Below are positions 9,038-17,876 of a stretch of DNA of 64,000 bases, one piece after another. The notes below the pieces were generated by a model. It made no database searches. It saw only the letters and a program-made list of their open reading frames with translations, and was not told where the DNA came from. Positions within the stretch are counted from its first letter, which is position 1, and each line of letters begins with the position of its first letter. The translations under genes and the position numbers were made by a program. This stretch comes from Dysgonomonas hofstadii (lineage in GTDB: Bacteria > Bacteroidota > Bacteroidia > Bacteroidales > Dysgonomonadaceae). Where the stretch lies: positions 158,957 through 222,956 of the forward strand of contig NZ_JACIEP010000008.1 of the NCBI RefSeq assembly GCF_014196915.1. Reading direction: 5' to 3'.

Positions 9038-9838
9038 CTATTTCCTCTCATTTCCACTCCCGGGCAGATAAGTAGCGACTATATTGGTCAACTCCTCAAA
9101 ATCTGCAACCGAGAGCCGCTCGGGTCGTTCTCCGAAGATTGGATTCGAATATGCTTCGCAATCTTTTCCGAGCAACGGCTTCATCGAATTACGCAGTGTT
9201 TTTCGCCGCTGATTGAACCCGGTTTTCACAACCGTCTTAAAAAGCTTTTCATCACAATTCAGCTTTTTTCTTTCGTTCCGCACCAGTCTTATTACTGCCG
9301 ATTTTACTCTTGGTGGAGGATCAAATACGTCTTCACTCACTGTGAACAGGTATTCTATATCGTACCATGCCTGAAGAAGTACACTCAATATGCCATACAC
9401 CTTACCGCCGGGCTTAGCGGCAATCCGTTCGGCGACTTCCTTCTGAAGCATGCCCGAACAACAAGGTATCTGGTCTTTATAGTCGAGTACTTTAAAAAAT
9501 ATCTGTGACGAAATATTGTATGGATAATTACCGATCACACAGAATTTATCTTTATAGATCTCCGATAGATTCAATGTCAGAAAATCACCTTCTATAATAT
9601 GTCCTCTCAAAGCAGGATAATGTTCATGAAGATACGGTACAGAATCCCTGTCAATCTCTATTGCAGTCAAGTCTCTTCCTTTCTCTAGGAGAAATTGCGT
9701 CAACACACCCATTCCCGGGCCGACTTCTATAACCGGCACACTGGCAAAATCGTCCAAGGTATCGGCTATCCGCCGGGCTATCTCCATGTCTTTCAGGAAA
9801 TGTTGCCCTAAGAATTTCTTTGGCTTGACTACTGACAT
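9038..9838 (-). CDS. rsmA: 16S rRNA (adenine1518/1519-N6) dimethyltransferase
   Basis: 266 aa from the ATG at 9838. An in-frame GTG at 9853 is only about 15 bases from the -7 box and adds no conserved sequence, so I prefer the ATG. KsgA/RsmA hallmarks: GQHFL at 11-15, SAM motif I EVGPGMG at 38-44, and the catalytic NYPY at 104-107. It dimethylates two adjacent adenines in helix 45 of 16S rRNA late in 30S assembly. It is upstream of corA in one unit. Confidence 0.95.
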   Translation of the reverse strand: MSVVKPKKFLGQHFLKDMEIARRIADTLDDFASVPVIEVGPGMGVLTQFLLEKGRDLTAIEIDRDSVPYLHEHYPALRGHIIEGDFLTLNLSEIYKDKFCVIGNYPYNISSQIFFKVLDYKDQIPCCSGMLQKEVAERIAAKPGGKVYGILSVLLQAWYDIEYLFTVSEDVFDPPPRVKSAVIRLVRNERKKLNCDEKLFKTVVKTGFNQRRKTLRNSMKPLLGKDCEAYSNPIFGERPERLSVADFEELTNIVATYLPGSGNERK

Positions 9839-9867
9839 ACTTATATTTATCACTATATTTGCAGGCG

Positions 9868-9875
9868 CAAAGGTA
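9868..9875 (-). promoter_or_regulatory. -7 box of rsmA-corA
   Basis: Minus strand TACCTTTG matches TAnnTTTG. Transcription would start near 9861, giving a leader of about 24 bases to the ATG at 9838 and supporting that start over the GTG. Confidence 0.55.
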
Positions 9876-9948
9876 GTGTTTTATTGCTAAAAATAAGCAC
9901 TAACCTTTCGCATTATAGCTAAATATACTGCAATTTTACAAAATAAGC

Positions 9949-10962
9949 ATGGCTGAACCGATAGAAGAAGTACCCGTTTCTAAAAAAAAATCTTTATTGA
10001 ATACCTTTATCAAGGTTGTTTTACCATTGGCGTTGGGCATTTTTATTATTGTCTACCTTTTTCGGGATATCAACTTCAACGATGTCTGGCATATCATAAA
10101 AGATGCCAACTGGGGCATCCTTCTGTTCTCCCTGCTTTTCGGCCTGATAGGACATACACTCAGAGGTTATCGCTGGGAATTGTTTATCGACCCATTAGGG
10201 TATAAAGCAAAAATAGCAAATCTCAGTTACGCCATTTATGGAGGCTATGCTGTGAACTTTGCCTTGCCTCGTGCCGGCGAACTCTGGAAATGCGGAATTG
10301 TCGCAAAGGAAGAGAAAATCCCTTTCTCAAAACTATTCGGCACAATGATACTCGACCGGATATTCGATTCGTTGACTGTGATAACGATCTGCCTGATCGC
10401 GTTCCTGTTTAATATGCAATTCTTTATTTCGCAACTGGAGCAAAATCAGGCGACATTCGATATGGTATTAGGTATCTTGAAATCTCCGCTTTTATATATT
10501 CTAATTGTAGCAGCTATTGTAACTACTTATATTATATTCAGATTCTTTAAAGAGAACTTTATAGTTCGCAAAGTAAAAAACTTTGTCAAAGAGATCATAA
10601 AAGATGCCAAAGCCATCTGGAATATGAAATCGAAAGGAAAGCTGGCTCTGTTTACCATTGGCATCTGGACTTCCTATTTTCTTTATTTTTATATTACATT
10701 TTTCGCCTTCGATTTCACCAAAGATCTGGGCTTCACTGCCGGACTTATAGCCTTTGCCCTCAGTAGCCTTAGTATGGGAGTACCATCCAACGGTGGGCTC
10801 GGCCCATGGCAGGTTGCCGTCATCGCCGCCCTTAGCTTATATGGCGTAAGCAGCCTGGAGGCTACAGCCTTTGCCACAGGCGTATTTGGTTTGCAGTCGC
10901 TATGGGTTATTGCTATGGGGTTATTTGGATTTATTATGTTGGCGTTAAACAAGAAAAAATAA
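9949..10962 (+). CDS. flippase-like membrane protein (UPF0104/LPG-synthase TM domain)
   Basis: 337 aa with about eight membrane helices starting near residue 21. Family motifs include GYRW (73-76), NFALPRAGE (103-111), DRIFD (136-140) and GGLGPWQ near residue 283. This is the membrane domain found in lysylphosphatidylglycerol synthases, here without the soluble transferase domain, so a lipid-translocation role is more likely than synthesis. It is divergent from rsmA. Its stop and the next start share a base (TAATG), so the small Cys-rich protein downstream is coupled to it. Confidence 0.82.
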   Translation: MAEPIEEVPVSKKKSLLNTFIKVVLPLALGIFIIVYLFRDINFNDVWHIIKDANWGILLFSLLFGLIGHTLRGYRWELFIDPLGYKAKIANLSYAIYGGYAVNFALPRAGELWKCGIVAKEEKIPFSKLFGTMILDRIFDSLTVITICLIAFLFNMQFFISQLEQNQATFDMVLGILKSPLLYILIVAAIVTTYIIFRFFKENFIVRKVKNFVKEIIKDAKAIWNMKSKGKLALFTIGIWTSYFLYFYITFFAFDFTKDLGFTAGLIAFALSSLSMGVPSNGGLGPWQVAVIAALSLYGVSSLEATAFATGVFGLQSLWVIAMGLFGFIMLALNKKK

Positions 10963-11474
10963 TGCTTCTCGACAATCTATCAAAAGACCAGCTAAAAGAA
11001 CTGGTGAAGATATATGCCCGCAATCTCTTCGCTATGGATGGAGTATGGTTTCAGTCGATTGAAAAAGAACAAGGCGTGGATGCAGCTATGAACCACGACA
11101 GAGAAATATGGAGACGATTTACTGAAACAGAAGCCCGACGCATAAAAAAATTCCTAAATTTACCTGACAACTCTGGTCTGAAAGGAATGAAAAAGGCTTT
11201 ACAATTACGTTTTCCGGCATTAGCCAATGAAAAGATAGAATTAATAAGAGAAGAAAAATTTCTCATATATAAAATAATTGACTGCCGGGTGCAAACAGCC
11301 AGAAAAGACAAGGATATGCCATACCATCCCTGCCAATCAGCAGGAATTATCGAACATGCATATTTTGCAAAAGTAATAGACAGCAGAATTAAATGCGAAA
11401 CATTAAGTTGCTATCCTGACATAAAAGATGAAAATTGTGCCTGTTCCTGGAAATTTATACTAGAAGATGATTAA
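10962..11474 (+). CDS. DUF6125-like cysteine-rich protein
   Basis: 170 aa from the ATG at 10962; the frame is open further upstream inside the previous gene but has no better start. The N-terminus is helical (LSKDQLKELVKIYARN, DGVWFQ), with FTETEARRIKKFL near 53-65. Six cysteines lie in the C-terminal part (C108, C124, C145, C150, C159, C161) with CRVQTAR and HPC motifs, suggesting a metal or cofactor site. I recognise the layout from DUF6125; function unknown. It begins at the stop of the flippase-like gene. Confidence 0.65.
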   Translation: MLLDNLSKDQLKELVKIYARNLFAMDGVWFQSIEKEQGVDAAMNHDREIWRRFTETEARRIKKFLNLPDNSGLKGMKKALQLRFPALANEKIELIREEKFLIYKIIDCRVQTARKDKDMPYHPCQSAGIIEHAYFAKVIDSRIKCETLSCYPDIKDENCACSWKFILEDD

Positions 11475-11496
11475 ACCCTAATAAAAGTTTAAGACC

Positions 11497-12408
11497 ATGA
11501 AGAACAAACGATCCTTATTCTTTAGTCTTTACATATTTCTATCTGCTAATATTATTATAAGCGCTCAACAAAAGCCATTAATCCGTTTCGGAATAATGGC
11601 AGACATTCAATATTGCAATTGCGAGAACAATGGCAACCGGTTTTACAGAAATTCTTTACCGAAGCTGGATAAGGCGGTGAGCTTCTTTAATAGTAATCAG
11701 GTCGATTTCACGATAAACCTTGGCGATCTGGTCGACAAGAATTTTTCAGACCTTGATTCTGTACTAATCTTCCTGAATAAATTAGACAGGAAAGTGATTA
11801 ACATTAGCGGAAATCACGACTATGGAGGAGTATCAAATAATAAAACATTGTATGACAAATTATCGATGCCCGATGAATATTTTATATATGAAATACCTGA
11901 ACATAACTGGTTGTTCATATTTCTAAATACAAATGAATTGTCATCTTATGCCAATATAAAAGGAACTGAAAAAGAAACTGAATTTAATACCCTGAAAGAA
12001 AAGCTCAAAAAAGAAGGGCGAAAAAACAGTGCACCCTGGAATGGTGGTATTAGTAAAAAACAATTAAGCTGGTTAAACAATTTGTTGTCAGAAGCTGACA
12101 AAACGGATCAAAGAGTGCTTATTTTCGCCCATCATCCTTTATATCCAGACAATGGGTTGACTGCCTTAAACGATAAAGAGATACTCTCTGTCATAGAAAA
12201 GTACAATTGTGTTAAAGCCGTCTTTGCCGGACACCATCATCCCGGTGATTTCGGATATTATAAGAGTATTCCCTTTATTACCTTGGAAGGAATAGTAGAA
12301 ACAGAATATGATAATTCTTTCGGAATCGTCACTGTTTATAATAACAGAATCACCATTGAAGGAAAAGGACGTATGACATCCCGTGAATTAGATACGAATA
12401 AGAAATAA
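11497..12408 (+). CDS. exported metallophosphoesterase, ADP-ribose/CDP-alcohol diphosphatase-like
   Basis: 303 aa with a signal peptide (about 1-23, ending SAQ). Calcineurin-like motifs: D36-x-Q38 (ADIQYC), GDLVD at 76-80, GNHD at 105-108, AHHPLYPD, and AGHHHPG. The DxQ in place of DxH, the NGGISKKQLSWLNNLL stretch and the LEGIVETEYDNSFG C-terminal strand match the ADPRM-type branch rather than generic phosphatases. It probably cleaves a nucleotide diphosphate or similar in the periplasm; the substrate is inference. It follows the DUF6125-like gene by 22 bases. Confidence 0.75.
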   Translation: MKNKRSLFFSLYIFLSANIIISAQQKPLIRFGIMADIQYCNCENNGNRFYRNSLPKLDKAVSFFNSNQVDFTINLGDLVDKNFSDLDSVLIFLNKLDRKVINISGNHDYGGVSNNKTLYDKLSMPDEYFIYEIPEHNWLFIFLNTNELSSYANIKGTEKETEFNTLKEKLKKEGRKNSAPWNGGISKKQLSWLNNLLSEADKTDQRVLIFAHHPLYPDNGLTALNDKEILSVIEKYNCVKAVFAGHHHPGDFGYYKSIPFITLEGIVETEYDNSFGIVTVYNNRITIEGKGRMTSRELDTNKK

Positions 12409-12483
12409 GACAAAATGCCAGTGAATAATCGGGAATAATCCGAAAAACATAATTTTAGCTACATATTTTCTTCTATATTTTCC

Positions 12484-12491
12484 TATCTTTG
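12484..12491 (+). promoter_or_regulatory. -7 box of pepD
   Basis: TATCTTTG matches TAnnTTTG, 31 bases before the pepD ATG. No TTG at the usual -33 spacing. Confidence 0.5.
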
Positions 12492-12522
12492 TTACCATTC
12501 GTAAATTAAAAACATAATTACT

Positions 12523-13983
12523 ATGGGCAAAGAAATACTTAAACTGAAACCATCACAGTTGTGGAAACACTTCTATGACCTCAGCCAGATTCCCCGTCCT
12601 ACAGGACAGATGAAAGAAGTAACTAAATTCGTAATGGATTTCGGAAAATCACTGGGACTGGAAGTTAAACAAGATAAAGCAGGGAATACTCTCATCACAA
12701 AACCTGCGACAAAAGGAAAAGAAAAAGTTCCGACTGTGATCCTGCAATCACATCTGGATATGGTTCCGCAGAAAAATAACGATGTAAAACATGACTTCAC
12801 TAAAGATCCGATTGAAACCGTTATTGATGGGAAAAATGTAAAGGCGAAATCTACAACTCTAGGAGCTGACAATGGTATCGGTGTAGCCGCCATGATGGCT
12901 GTACTGGAAGACAAAACGCTAAAGCACGGAAAAATCGAAGCCTTGTTTACCACAGACGAAGAAGTGGGTATGGTAGGTGCTAACGGGCTAAAAAAAGGAT
13001 TTTTATCAGGTAGCATTTTATTAAATCTCGATACCGAAGAGATTGGTGAACTCTGCGTGGGCTGCGCCGGGGGTGTGGATGTAAATGCCGACTGGGAATT
13101 TAAAGAAGTAAAAACCCCAAAAGGAGACATTGCGTATAAAATCACATTGAAAGGGCTCCGTGGAGGGCACTCGGGTACAGAGATACACCTTGGGCGTGCC
13201 AATGCCAACAAACTGATGTTCTATTTTTTGAAAGAAGCGGTCAGCAACTACGAAGTACGATTGGCATCGATCGATGGAGGGTCATTGCGCAATGCTATCC
13301 CACGTGAAGCAGTTGCCGTAGTAACCCTGCCGGAAGAAGATGAAAAAGACTTCCTGAAACTGGTGAAAAAATACGAAAAGAAATATAAAGAAGAATATAA
13401 ATCGGCCGAACTGGTAGATAAACTTTCTTTTAAGGCTGCTAAGACAGACGTCCCTAAAACTCTAATCCCTGAAGAAATACAGGACAGCCTGATAAATGCT
13501 GTTGTTGGTTGCCAAAATGGAGTAATAAGCATGCTTACTGATTTTGAAGGAATAGTAGAAACCTCTACAAACCTTGCACGTGTAGCATCAGAAAATGGCA
13601 AAATATCAATAAAAATATTAGCCCGCAGTTCGTCAGAAGATCGTAAAGACGAAATCGCATCCAGTCTGGAAAGCGTGTTTGCTCTTGCCGGAGCCAAGGT
13701 TACAGTAGAGAACGGATATCCGGGATGGCAGCCAAATGCCCAATCAGCAACACTGGATATGATGGCTAAATTATACAAAGAAATGTATAAAGAAGAAGCT
13801 CACGTGGTGGTGGTTCATGCCGGATTGGAATGTGGTATTATCTTAGGAAGCACTCCGGGACTCGATATAGTTTCATTCGGGCCAACAATACTGAATGCTC
13901 ACTCTCCTGATGAATTCGTCGTAATTGATACAGTTCCTAAATTTTATGACTATCTGGTAAAAACACTGGAAAATATCAAATAA
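12523..13983 (+). CDS. pepD: aminoacyl-histidine dipeptidase (M20 family)
   Basis: 486 aa, typical of PepD. Metal-binding segments of the M20 family are visible: SHLDMVP near 82-88, GADNGIG near 115-121, and TDEEVGMVGA near 146-155 with the catalytic Glu pair. A dimerisation domain fills the middle, and the C-terminal LECGIILG and NAHSPDEFV carry the remaining ligands. It hydrolyses Xaa-His and other dipeptides in the cytosol. It has its own promoter and a strong terminator. Confidence 0.93.
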   Translation: MGKEILKLKPSQLWKHFYDLSQIPRPTGQMKEVTKFVMDFGKSLGLEVKQDKAGNTLITKPATKGKEKVPTVILQSHLDMVPQKNNDVKHDFTKDPIETVIDGKNVKAKSTTLGADNGIGVAAMMAVLEDKTLKHGKIEALFTTDEEVGMVGANGLKKGFLSGSILLNLDTEEIGELCVGCAGGVDVNADWEFKEVKTPKGDIAYKITLKGLRGGHSGTEIHLGRANANKLMFYFLKEAVSNYEVRLASIDGGSLRNAIPREAVAVVTLPEEDEKDFLKLVKKYEKKYKEEYKSAELVDKLSFKAAKTDVPKTLIPEEIQDSLINAVVGCQNGVISMLTDFEGIVETSTNLARVASENGKISIKILARSSSEDRKDEIASSLESVFALAGAKVTVENGYPGWQPNAQSATLDMMAKLYKEMYKEEAHVVVVHAGLECGIILGSTPGLDIVSFGPTILNAHSPDEFVVIDTVPKFYDYLVKTLENIK

Positions 13984-13986
13984 AAC

Positions 13987-14014
13987 AAAAGGCGATGAAA
14001 TTTCATCGCCTTTT
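13987..14014. terminator. bidirectional terminator between pepD and the sirtuin gene
   Basis: A 28-base perfect palindrome (AAAAGGCGATGAAA and its complement, no spacer) just after the pepD stop, with T-rich sequence beyond. It ends 12 bases before the sirtuin stop and can serve both converging genes. Confidence 0.88.
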
Positions 14015-14026
14015 TTATTTAGAAAT

Positions 14027-14713
14027 TTATCTTTCAATTAATCTTCTCAATTCCCCTACCCCTTCTGAAGCGCCTTTTCTTATAAAGTGTACTCCATACA
14101 TAGAAGTTTTCACCTCATTAGGATCGATCAGATAAATAGAGGTAGCAGGAGGTACATAATTCAACAGTCCGGCAGCAGGATATACATTCAGCGATGTACC
14201 TATTACAACTAATACATCCGCTGTCTGCACAATCTTCATCGCCTGTTCGATCATAGGCACCGCCTCGCCAAACCATACAATATGCGGACGAAGCTGCGAT
14301 CCCTTCTCACACTTGTCACCTAAATGTATCTCGGCATCATCGGGAGTAAGTGTATATATCAGGGACGGATCGGCTGTAGAACGTACTTTACTCAACTCGC
14401 CATGCAAATGCAATACATTGGTACTACCAGCCCGCTCGTGCAGATCGTCTACATTCTGAGTTATAATAGAAACCTTATAATCTGATTCCATTTCTGCCAG
14501 GCCAATATGCCCATCATTAGGTTGGGCTTCGAAAGCCGCCTTTCGCCGCGCATTATAAAAATCGAGTACCAGTTGTGGATTCTTCCTGAATCCTTCGGGT
14601 GTTGCCACATCTTCTACACGGTGTTGCTCCCATAAACCTCCGGTATCTCTGAAAGTAGCAATACCACTTTCGGCACTCATTCCTGCTCCTGTTAAAACAA
14701 CAATATGTTTCAT
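14027..14713 (-). CDS. cobB: NAD-dependent protein deacylase (sirtuin, class III type)
   Basis: 228 aa. NAD-binding GAGMSAESGI (9-18), QNVD (86-89) and catalytic H104 (HLHGE) are present. Y53 and R56 in FYNARR are the pair that binds succinyl or malonyl groups, so desuccinylase-type activity is likely. The zinc ribbon normally has two CxxC pairs; residues 107-142 hold only one cysteine (C135), so zinc binding appears lost. Cytosolic. It is convergent with pepD, and a -7 box sits 31 bases upstream. Confidence 0.88.
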   Translation of the reverse strand: MKHIVVLTGAGMSAESGIATFRDTGGLWEQHRVEDVATPEGFRKNPQLVLDFYNARRKAAFEAQPNDGHIGLAEMESDYKVSIITQNVDDLHERAGSTNVLHLHGELSKVRSTADPSLIYTLTPDDAEIHLGDKCEKGSQLRPHIVWFGEAVPMIEQAMKIVQTADVLVVIGTSLNVYPAAGLLNYVPPATSIYLIDPNEVKTSMYGVHFIRKGASEGVGELRRLIER

Positions 14714-14743
14714 AATTTATTAAAAAAATGTAAGTACGATACA

Positions 14744-14751
14744 CAAATATA
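14744..14751 (-). promoter_or_regulatory. -7 box of sirtuin gene
   Basis: Minus strand TATATTTG matches TAnnTTTG, 31 bases before the ATG at 14713. Confidence 0.5.
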
Positions 14752-14794
14752 GTTTTTTCGCCCCTAAAGTCTATTAATGTATCATGAAAAGAAT

Positions 14795-14802
14795 TACTTT
14801 TG
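14795..14802 (+). promoter_or_regulatory. -7 box of the FKBP gene pair
   Basis: TACTTTTG matches TAnnTTTG. It is back to back with the sirtuin promoter and leaves a leader of about 80 bases before the first FKBP ATG. Confidence 0.5.
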
Positions 14803-14889
14803 TTGGTTAAATAAAATAAACATTTAACCTTACCTCTTAGACCACTATCTCTATGATTTACAAGGTTAAGATAAAAACAAAAAGAATAT

Positions 14890-15474
14890 ATGGATAAAAT
14901 CAGCTATGCTCTGGGATTAAGTATCGGAAACAACTTTATGTCTTCGGGGATCAAAAATGTAGATTTCGAATCTTTCCTGAAAGGAATGCAGGATGTGATA
15001 AACGGTAGTCAAGCCGCCATTTCATATGAAGAAGCCCAGCAAGTACTGAACGACTTTTTCGGCAAACTACAGGAAGAAAGACTCGAACTTAATCTTAAAG
15101 CGGGAGAAGAATTTTTAGCGATCAACAAAAACAGACCCGGAGTTGTAACTCTGCCTAGCGGATTACAATACGAAATACAGAAAGAAGGAAACGGCCCTAA
15201 ACCAAAAGCTATCGACCAGGTAAAATGCCATTATCATGGAACATTGATCGATGGCACTGTATTCGACAGTTCGGTAGAACGTGGGCAACCTGCAACATTT
15301 GGTGTAAACCAGGTAATACCGGGATGGGTAGAAGCATTACAACTTATGCCGGCAGGTTCTAAATGGAAATTATTTATCCCATCAAACCTTGCCTACGGTA
15401 AAGCAGGAGCAGGACAATCCATCGAACCTAATTCAACATTAATATTCGAAGTAGAAATTCTAGATATTGTTTAA
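14890..15474 (+). CDS. FKBP-type peptidyl-prolyl isomerase, cytosolic
   Basis: 194 aa. The N-terminal helical region (about 1-90) resembles the FkpA/Mip dimerisation domain. The FKBP domain from about 105 has YHGTLIDGTVFDSS, QVIPGWVEALQLM and the IPSNLAYG loop. It has no signal peptide, unlike the paralogue that follows 22 bases later, so the pair covers cytosol and envelope. It catalyses proline isomerisation in protein folding. Confidence 0.9.
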   Translation: MDKISYALGLSIGNNFMSSGIKNVDFESFLKGMQDVINGSQAAISYEEAQQVLNDFFGKLQEERLELNLKAGEEFLAINKNRPGVVTLPSGLQYEIQKEGNGPKPKAIDQVKCHYHGTLIDGTVFDSSVERGQPATFGVNQVIPGWVEALQLMPAGSKWKLFIPSNLAYGKAGAGQSIEPNSTLIFEVEILDIV

Positions 15475-15496
15475 TAATAAATTATTTAATTAAAAC

Positions 15497-16516
15497 ATGA
15501 AAAAAATTCAAGTTGTCGCTCTTGGCGCATTCGTGGCCATCGGAGCTTTGCTTACATCTTGTGGAGGAAGCGTTTCTACAAATGCTTCACTCAAAACAGA
15601 GATCGACACTATTTCTTATGCATTCGGAGCTAGCATGTACGACCAACAGGGACTTAGCATGTTTCTGCAGCAAAGTGGTATAATCGGAGATACTATGTCT
15701 GTCAGATCATCTTATATGAGAATGATCAGCATGGATACTATCGGTGCAAAAAAAGACTCGCTGACTAAGATTATGAAATTCAAGATTGACTCTATCAGCA
15801 AAGCAAATAGTCGTAATATTGCCGAATTCCTTAAAGGGTTGAAGCAAAGTATCGGGTCTCCTGATTCTCAGAATGCATACAACACAGGTATCGCAATAGG
15901 AAATCAGATAGGTAAACAAATGTTCCCTAACGTTGAAGCGCAGCTATATGGCCCTGACGCAAAAGAAAAAATCAATGCCGATGCATTCCTTGCAGCTTTG
16001 GCCGCTTCTATGAAAGGCGAAAAATTCGCTATTCCTGAAGCAGGTACATTATTCAATGTAAAAATGCAGGAGGTACAGGCTAAACAGCAGGCTAAGCGTG
16101 ATGAAGAAATGAAAGCTCAATATGCTGACAAAATTGCTGCCGAAGCTAAGTTTTTTGAAGAAAACAAAGCTAAGGAAGGTGTTACAACGTTGCCTAGCGG
16201 AGTACAATACAAAGTAATCAAAGAAGGAAACGGAGCAAAACCAAGTGCTAATGATGTTGTAAAAGTACACTATCACGGAACTCTTATCGACGGTACTGTA
16301 TTCGATAGTTCTGTAGACCGTGGTACTCCTGCTACATTTAATGTAAGCGGTGTGATCAAAGGCTGGACAGAAGTTCTTCAGTTAATGCCTGTCGGATCTA
16401 AATGGACAGTTTATATCCCTTACGATCTTGCATACGGAGCAGCAGACAGAGGAACAATCAAACCTTTCTCGAATCTGATTTTCGATGTCGAATTGTTAGG
16501 AATTGAGACGAAGTAA
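15497..16516 (+). CDS. FKBP-type peptidyl-prolyl isomerase, lipoprotein
   Basis: 339 aa. A signal sequence with lipobox LTSC puts the lipidated cysteine at residue 22. A long helical N-terminal domain, partly coiled coil (about 180-235, rich in Lys/Glu/Ala), leads to an FKBP domain with YHGTLIDGTVFDSS and IPYDLAYG. It probably acts as an envelope folding chaperone, like FkpA. It is closely related to the preceding gene, suggesting tandem duplication followed by relocation to the envelope. Confidence 0.9.
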   Translation: MKKIQVVALGAFVAIGALLTSCGGSVSTNASLKTEIDTISYAFGASMYDQQGLSMFLQQSGIIGDTMSVRSSYMRMISMDTIGAKKDSLTKIMKFKIDSISKANSRNIAEFLKGLKQSIGSPDSQNAYNTGIAIGNQIGKQMFPNVEAQLYGPDAKEKINADAFLAALAASMKGEKFAIPEAGTLFNVKMQEVQAKQQAKRDEEMKAQYADKIAAEAKFFEENKAKEGVTTLPSGVQYKVIKEGNGAKPSANDVVKVHYHGTLIDGTVFDSSVDRGTPATFNVSGVIKGWTEVLQLMPVGSKWTVYIPYDLAYGAADRGTIKPFSNLIFDVELLGIETK

Positions 16517-16603
16517 CAGGTAAAAAAGCAAGAAGAAGATAATATTTTGGCGCTTACAATGTATTTTTACGAGCAAAAAGTTTTAGTTTTATAAAAAATA
16601 ACT

Positions 16604-16611
16604 TATATTTG
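16604..16611 (+). promoter_or_regulatory. -7 box of Lrp-type regulator
   Basis: TATATTTG matches TAnnTTTG, 30 bases before the ATG at 16642. Confidence 0.5.
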
Positions 16612-16641
16612 GATATAAAATAACTATAAAACGCTCAGATT

Positions 16642-17106
16642 ATGCAAAAAATCGACAAACTTGACAAAAAGATACTGGAGATCATATCCCAGAACGCAAG
16701 GATTCCATTCAAGGATGTAGCCTTGGAATGTGGAGTTTCCCGTGCAGCCATTCATCAGCGTGTACAACGCATGATAGAAATGGACGTGATTGTAGGCTCC
16801 GGCTATTTTGTCAATCCTAAAGTACTAGGATATAATACATGTACATATATCGGAGTAAAACTCGAAAGAGGTTCGATGTATAAAACGGTAATACCTGAAC
16901 TGGATAAAATCCCTGAAATTGTAGAATCTCATTTTACAACAGGTCCATACACTATCTTAATTAAGTTATACGCCAGAGACAACGAACATCTGATGGATCT
17001 GCTTAATAATAAGATACAGGACATACCGGGTGTGGTAGCCACAGAAACCATGATTTCGTTAAGTCAGGGAGTAAAACGCCAGATACCAATATCTAAATCT
17101 GAATAA
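16642..17106 (+). CDS. Lrp/AsnC family transcriptional regulator
   Basis: 154 aa. The N-terminal winged helix-turn-helix covers about 4-60 (LDKKILEIISQNAR, VALECGVSRAAIHQRVQRM), followed by the RAM/AsnC ligand-binding domain with the FVNPKVLGYNTCTYIGV strand. Such proteins bind DNA as octamers and usually respond to amino acids. The targets are not evident. It is monocistronic, between its own promoter and a strong terminator. Confidence 0.9.
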   Translation: MQKIDKLDKKILEIISQNARIPFKDVALECGVSRAAIHQRVQRMIEMDVIVGSGYFVNPKVLGYNTCTYIGVKLERGSMYKTVIPELDKIPEIVESHFTTGPYTILIKLYARDNEHLMDLLNNKIQDIPGVVATETMISLSQGVKRQIPISKSE

Positions 17107-17125
17107 CTGATACGAAACATTATAT

Positions 17126-17156
17126 AAAAGGATAGCCTGATACAGGCTATCCTTTT
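17126..17156 (+). terminator. terminator of Lrp-type gene
   Basis: A perfect 14-bp stem (17126-17139 with 17143-17156), a three-base loop, then a T run. Confidence 0.9.
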
Positions 17157-17216
17157 TGTTTTTCTTATAATTATATAAATATGCAACACAAATAAAGAAA
17201 AGCATATTTTTTTTAA

Positions 17217-17224
17217 TACTTTTG
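17217..17224 (+). promoter_or_regulatory. -7 box of the PASTA-rluD unit
   Basis: TACTTTTG matches TAnnTTTG, 28 bases before the PASTA gene ATG. Confidence 0.5.
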
Positions 17225-17252
17225 TAGCTTAATTACATAGGAAAATATCCGT

Positions 17253-17876
17253 ATGAAGGACGAAAAGAAAAAAAATATTGTCATCAGACTGCTTAGCAAT
17301 ATCTATGTAAAGAATATATTGATAATGGTCATTGTCTTTGTGGCATTGGTGGCTGTCGTATTATTTGCCCTGAATATATATACAAAACACGACAAATCGT
17401 CAACTGTACCCTCTGTAAAAGGACTGCAGATGGAAGAAGCCGGCAGCATACTCGCTTCTGCAGGCCTCGATTATGAGATCAGTGACTCCATATTTCAAAC
17501 AGGAGGCACGCCTGGGGCGGTTCTCGAACAAATACCGAAAGGAGAATCGAAAGTAAAAGAAGGACGCACTGTCTATCTGATCGTCCAAGCCAAAGGTGTA
17601 CAAATGGTTCCGGTTCCCGAACTAAAAGATTTTTCAAGACGTCAGGCCGAGGCCCAACTCAATTCATTAGGATTTGAGAGAATTATGGTGGAAGAAGTAG
17701 CCTCTCCATATGCAGGTATTGTTATATCCGTATCATATAAAGGACAAGAATTGAGGCCTAACCAGAAAGTACCCAAAGGAGCCACCCTAAAAATGGTTGT
17801 CGGAGCAGGCGGGGAATCGCTTGAAGACAGCATAGAAAATTTCGATGTTAAAGTAGAAGATTCATTCTTTGATTAA
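17253..17876 (+). CDS. PASTA-domain membrane protein
   Basis: 207 aa. There is one membrane helix (about 20-43) and then two extracytoplasmic PASTA domains (about 50-113 and 116-190), each beginning with a VPxVKG/VPELKD pattern. PASTA domains bind peptidoglycan stem peptides or beta-lactams in Ser/Thr kinases and PBPs, but no kinase or transpeptidase domain is present here. The C-terminus is acidic. The stop overlaps the rluD-type start by one base (TAATG), and ddl follows, so the context is cell wall and translation. Confidence 0.85.
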   Translation: MKDEKKKNIVIRLLSNIYVKNILIMVIVFVALVAVVLFALNIYTKHDKSSTVPSVKGLQMEEAGSILASAGLDYEISDSIFQTGGTPGAVLEQIPKGESKVKEGRTVYLIVQAKGVQMVPVPELKDFSRRQAEAQLNSLGFERIMVEEVASPYAGIVISVSYKGQELRPNQKVPKGATLKMVVGAGGESLEDSIENFDVKVEDSFFD

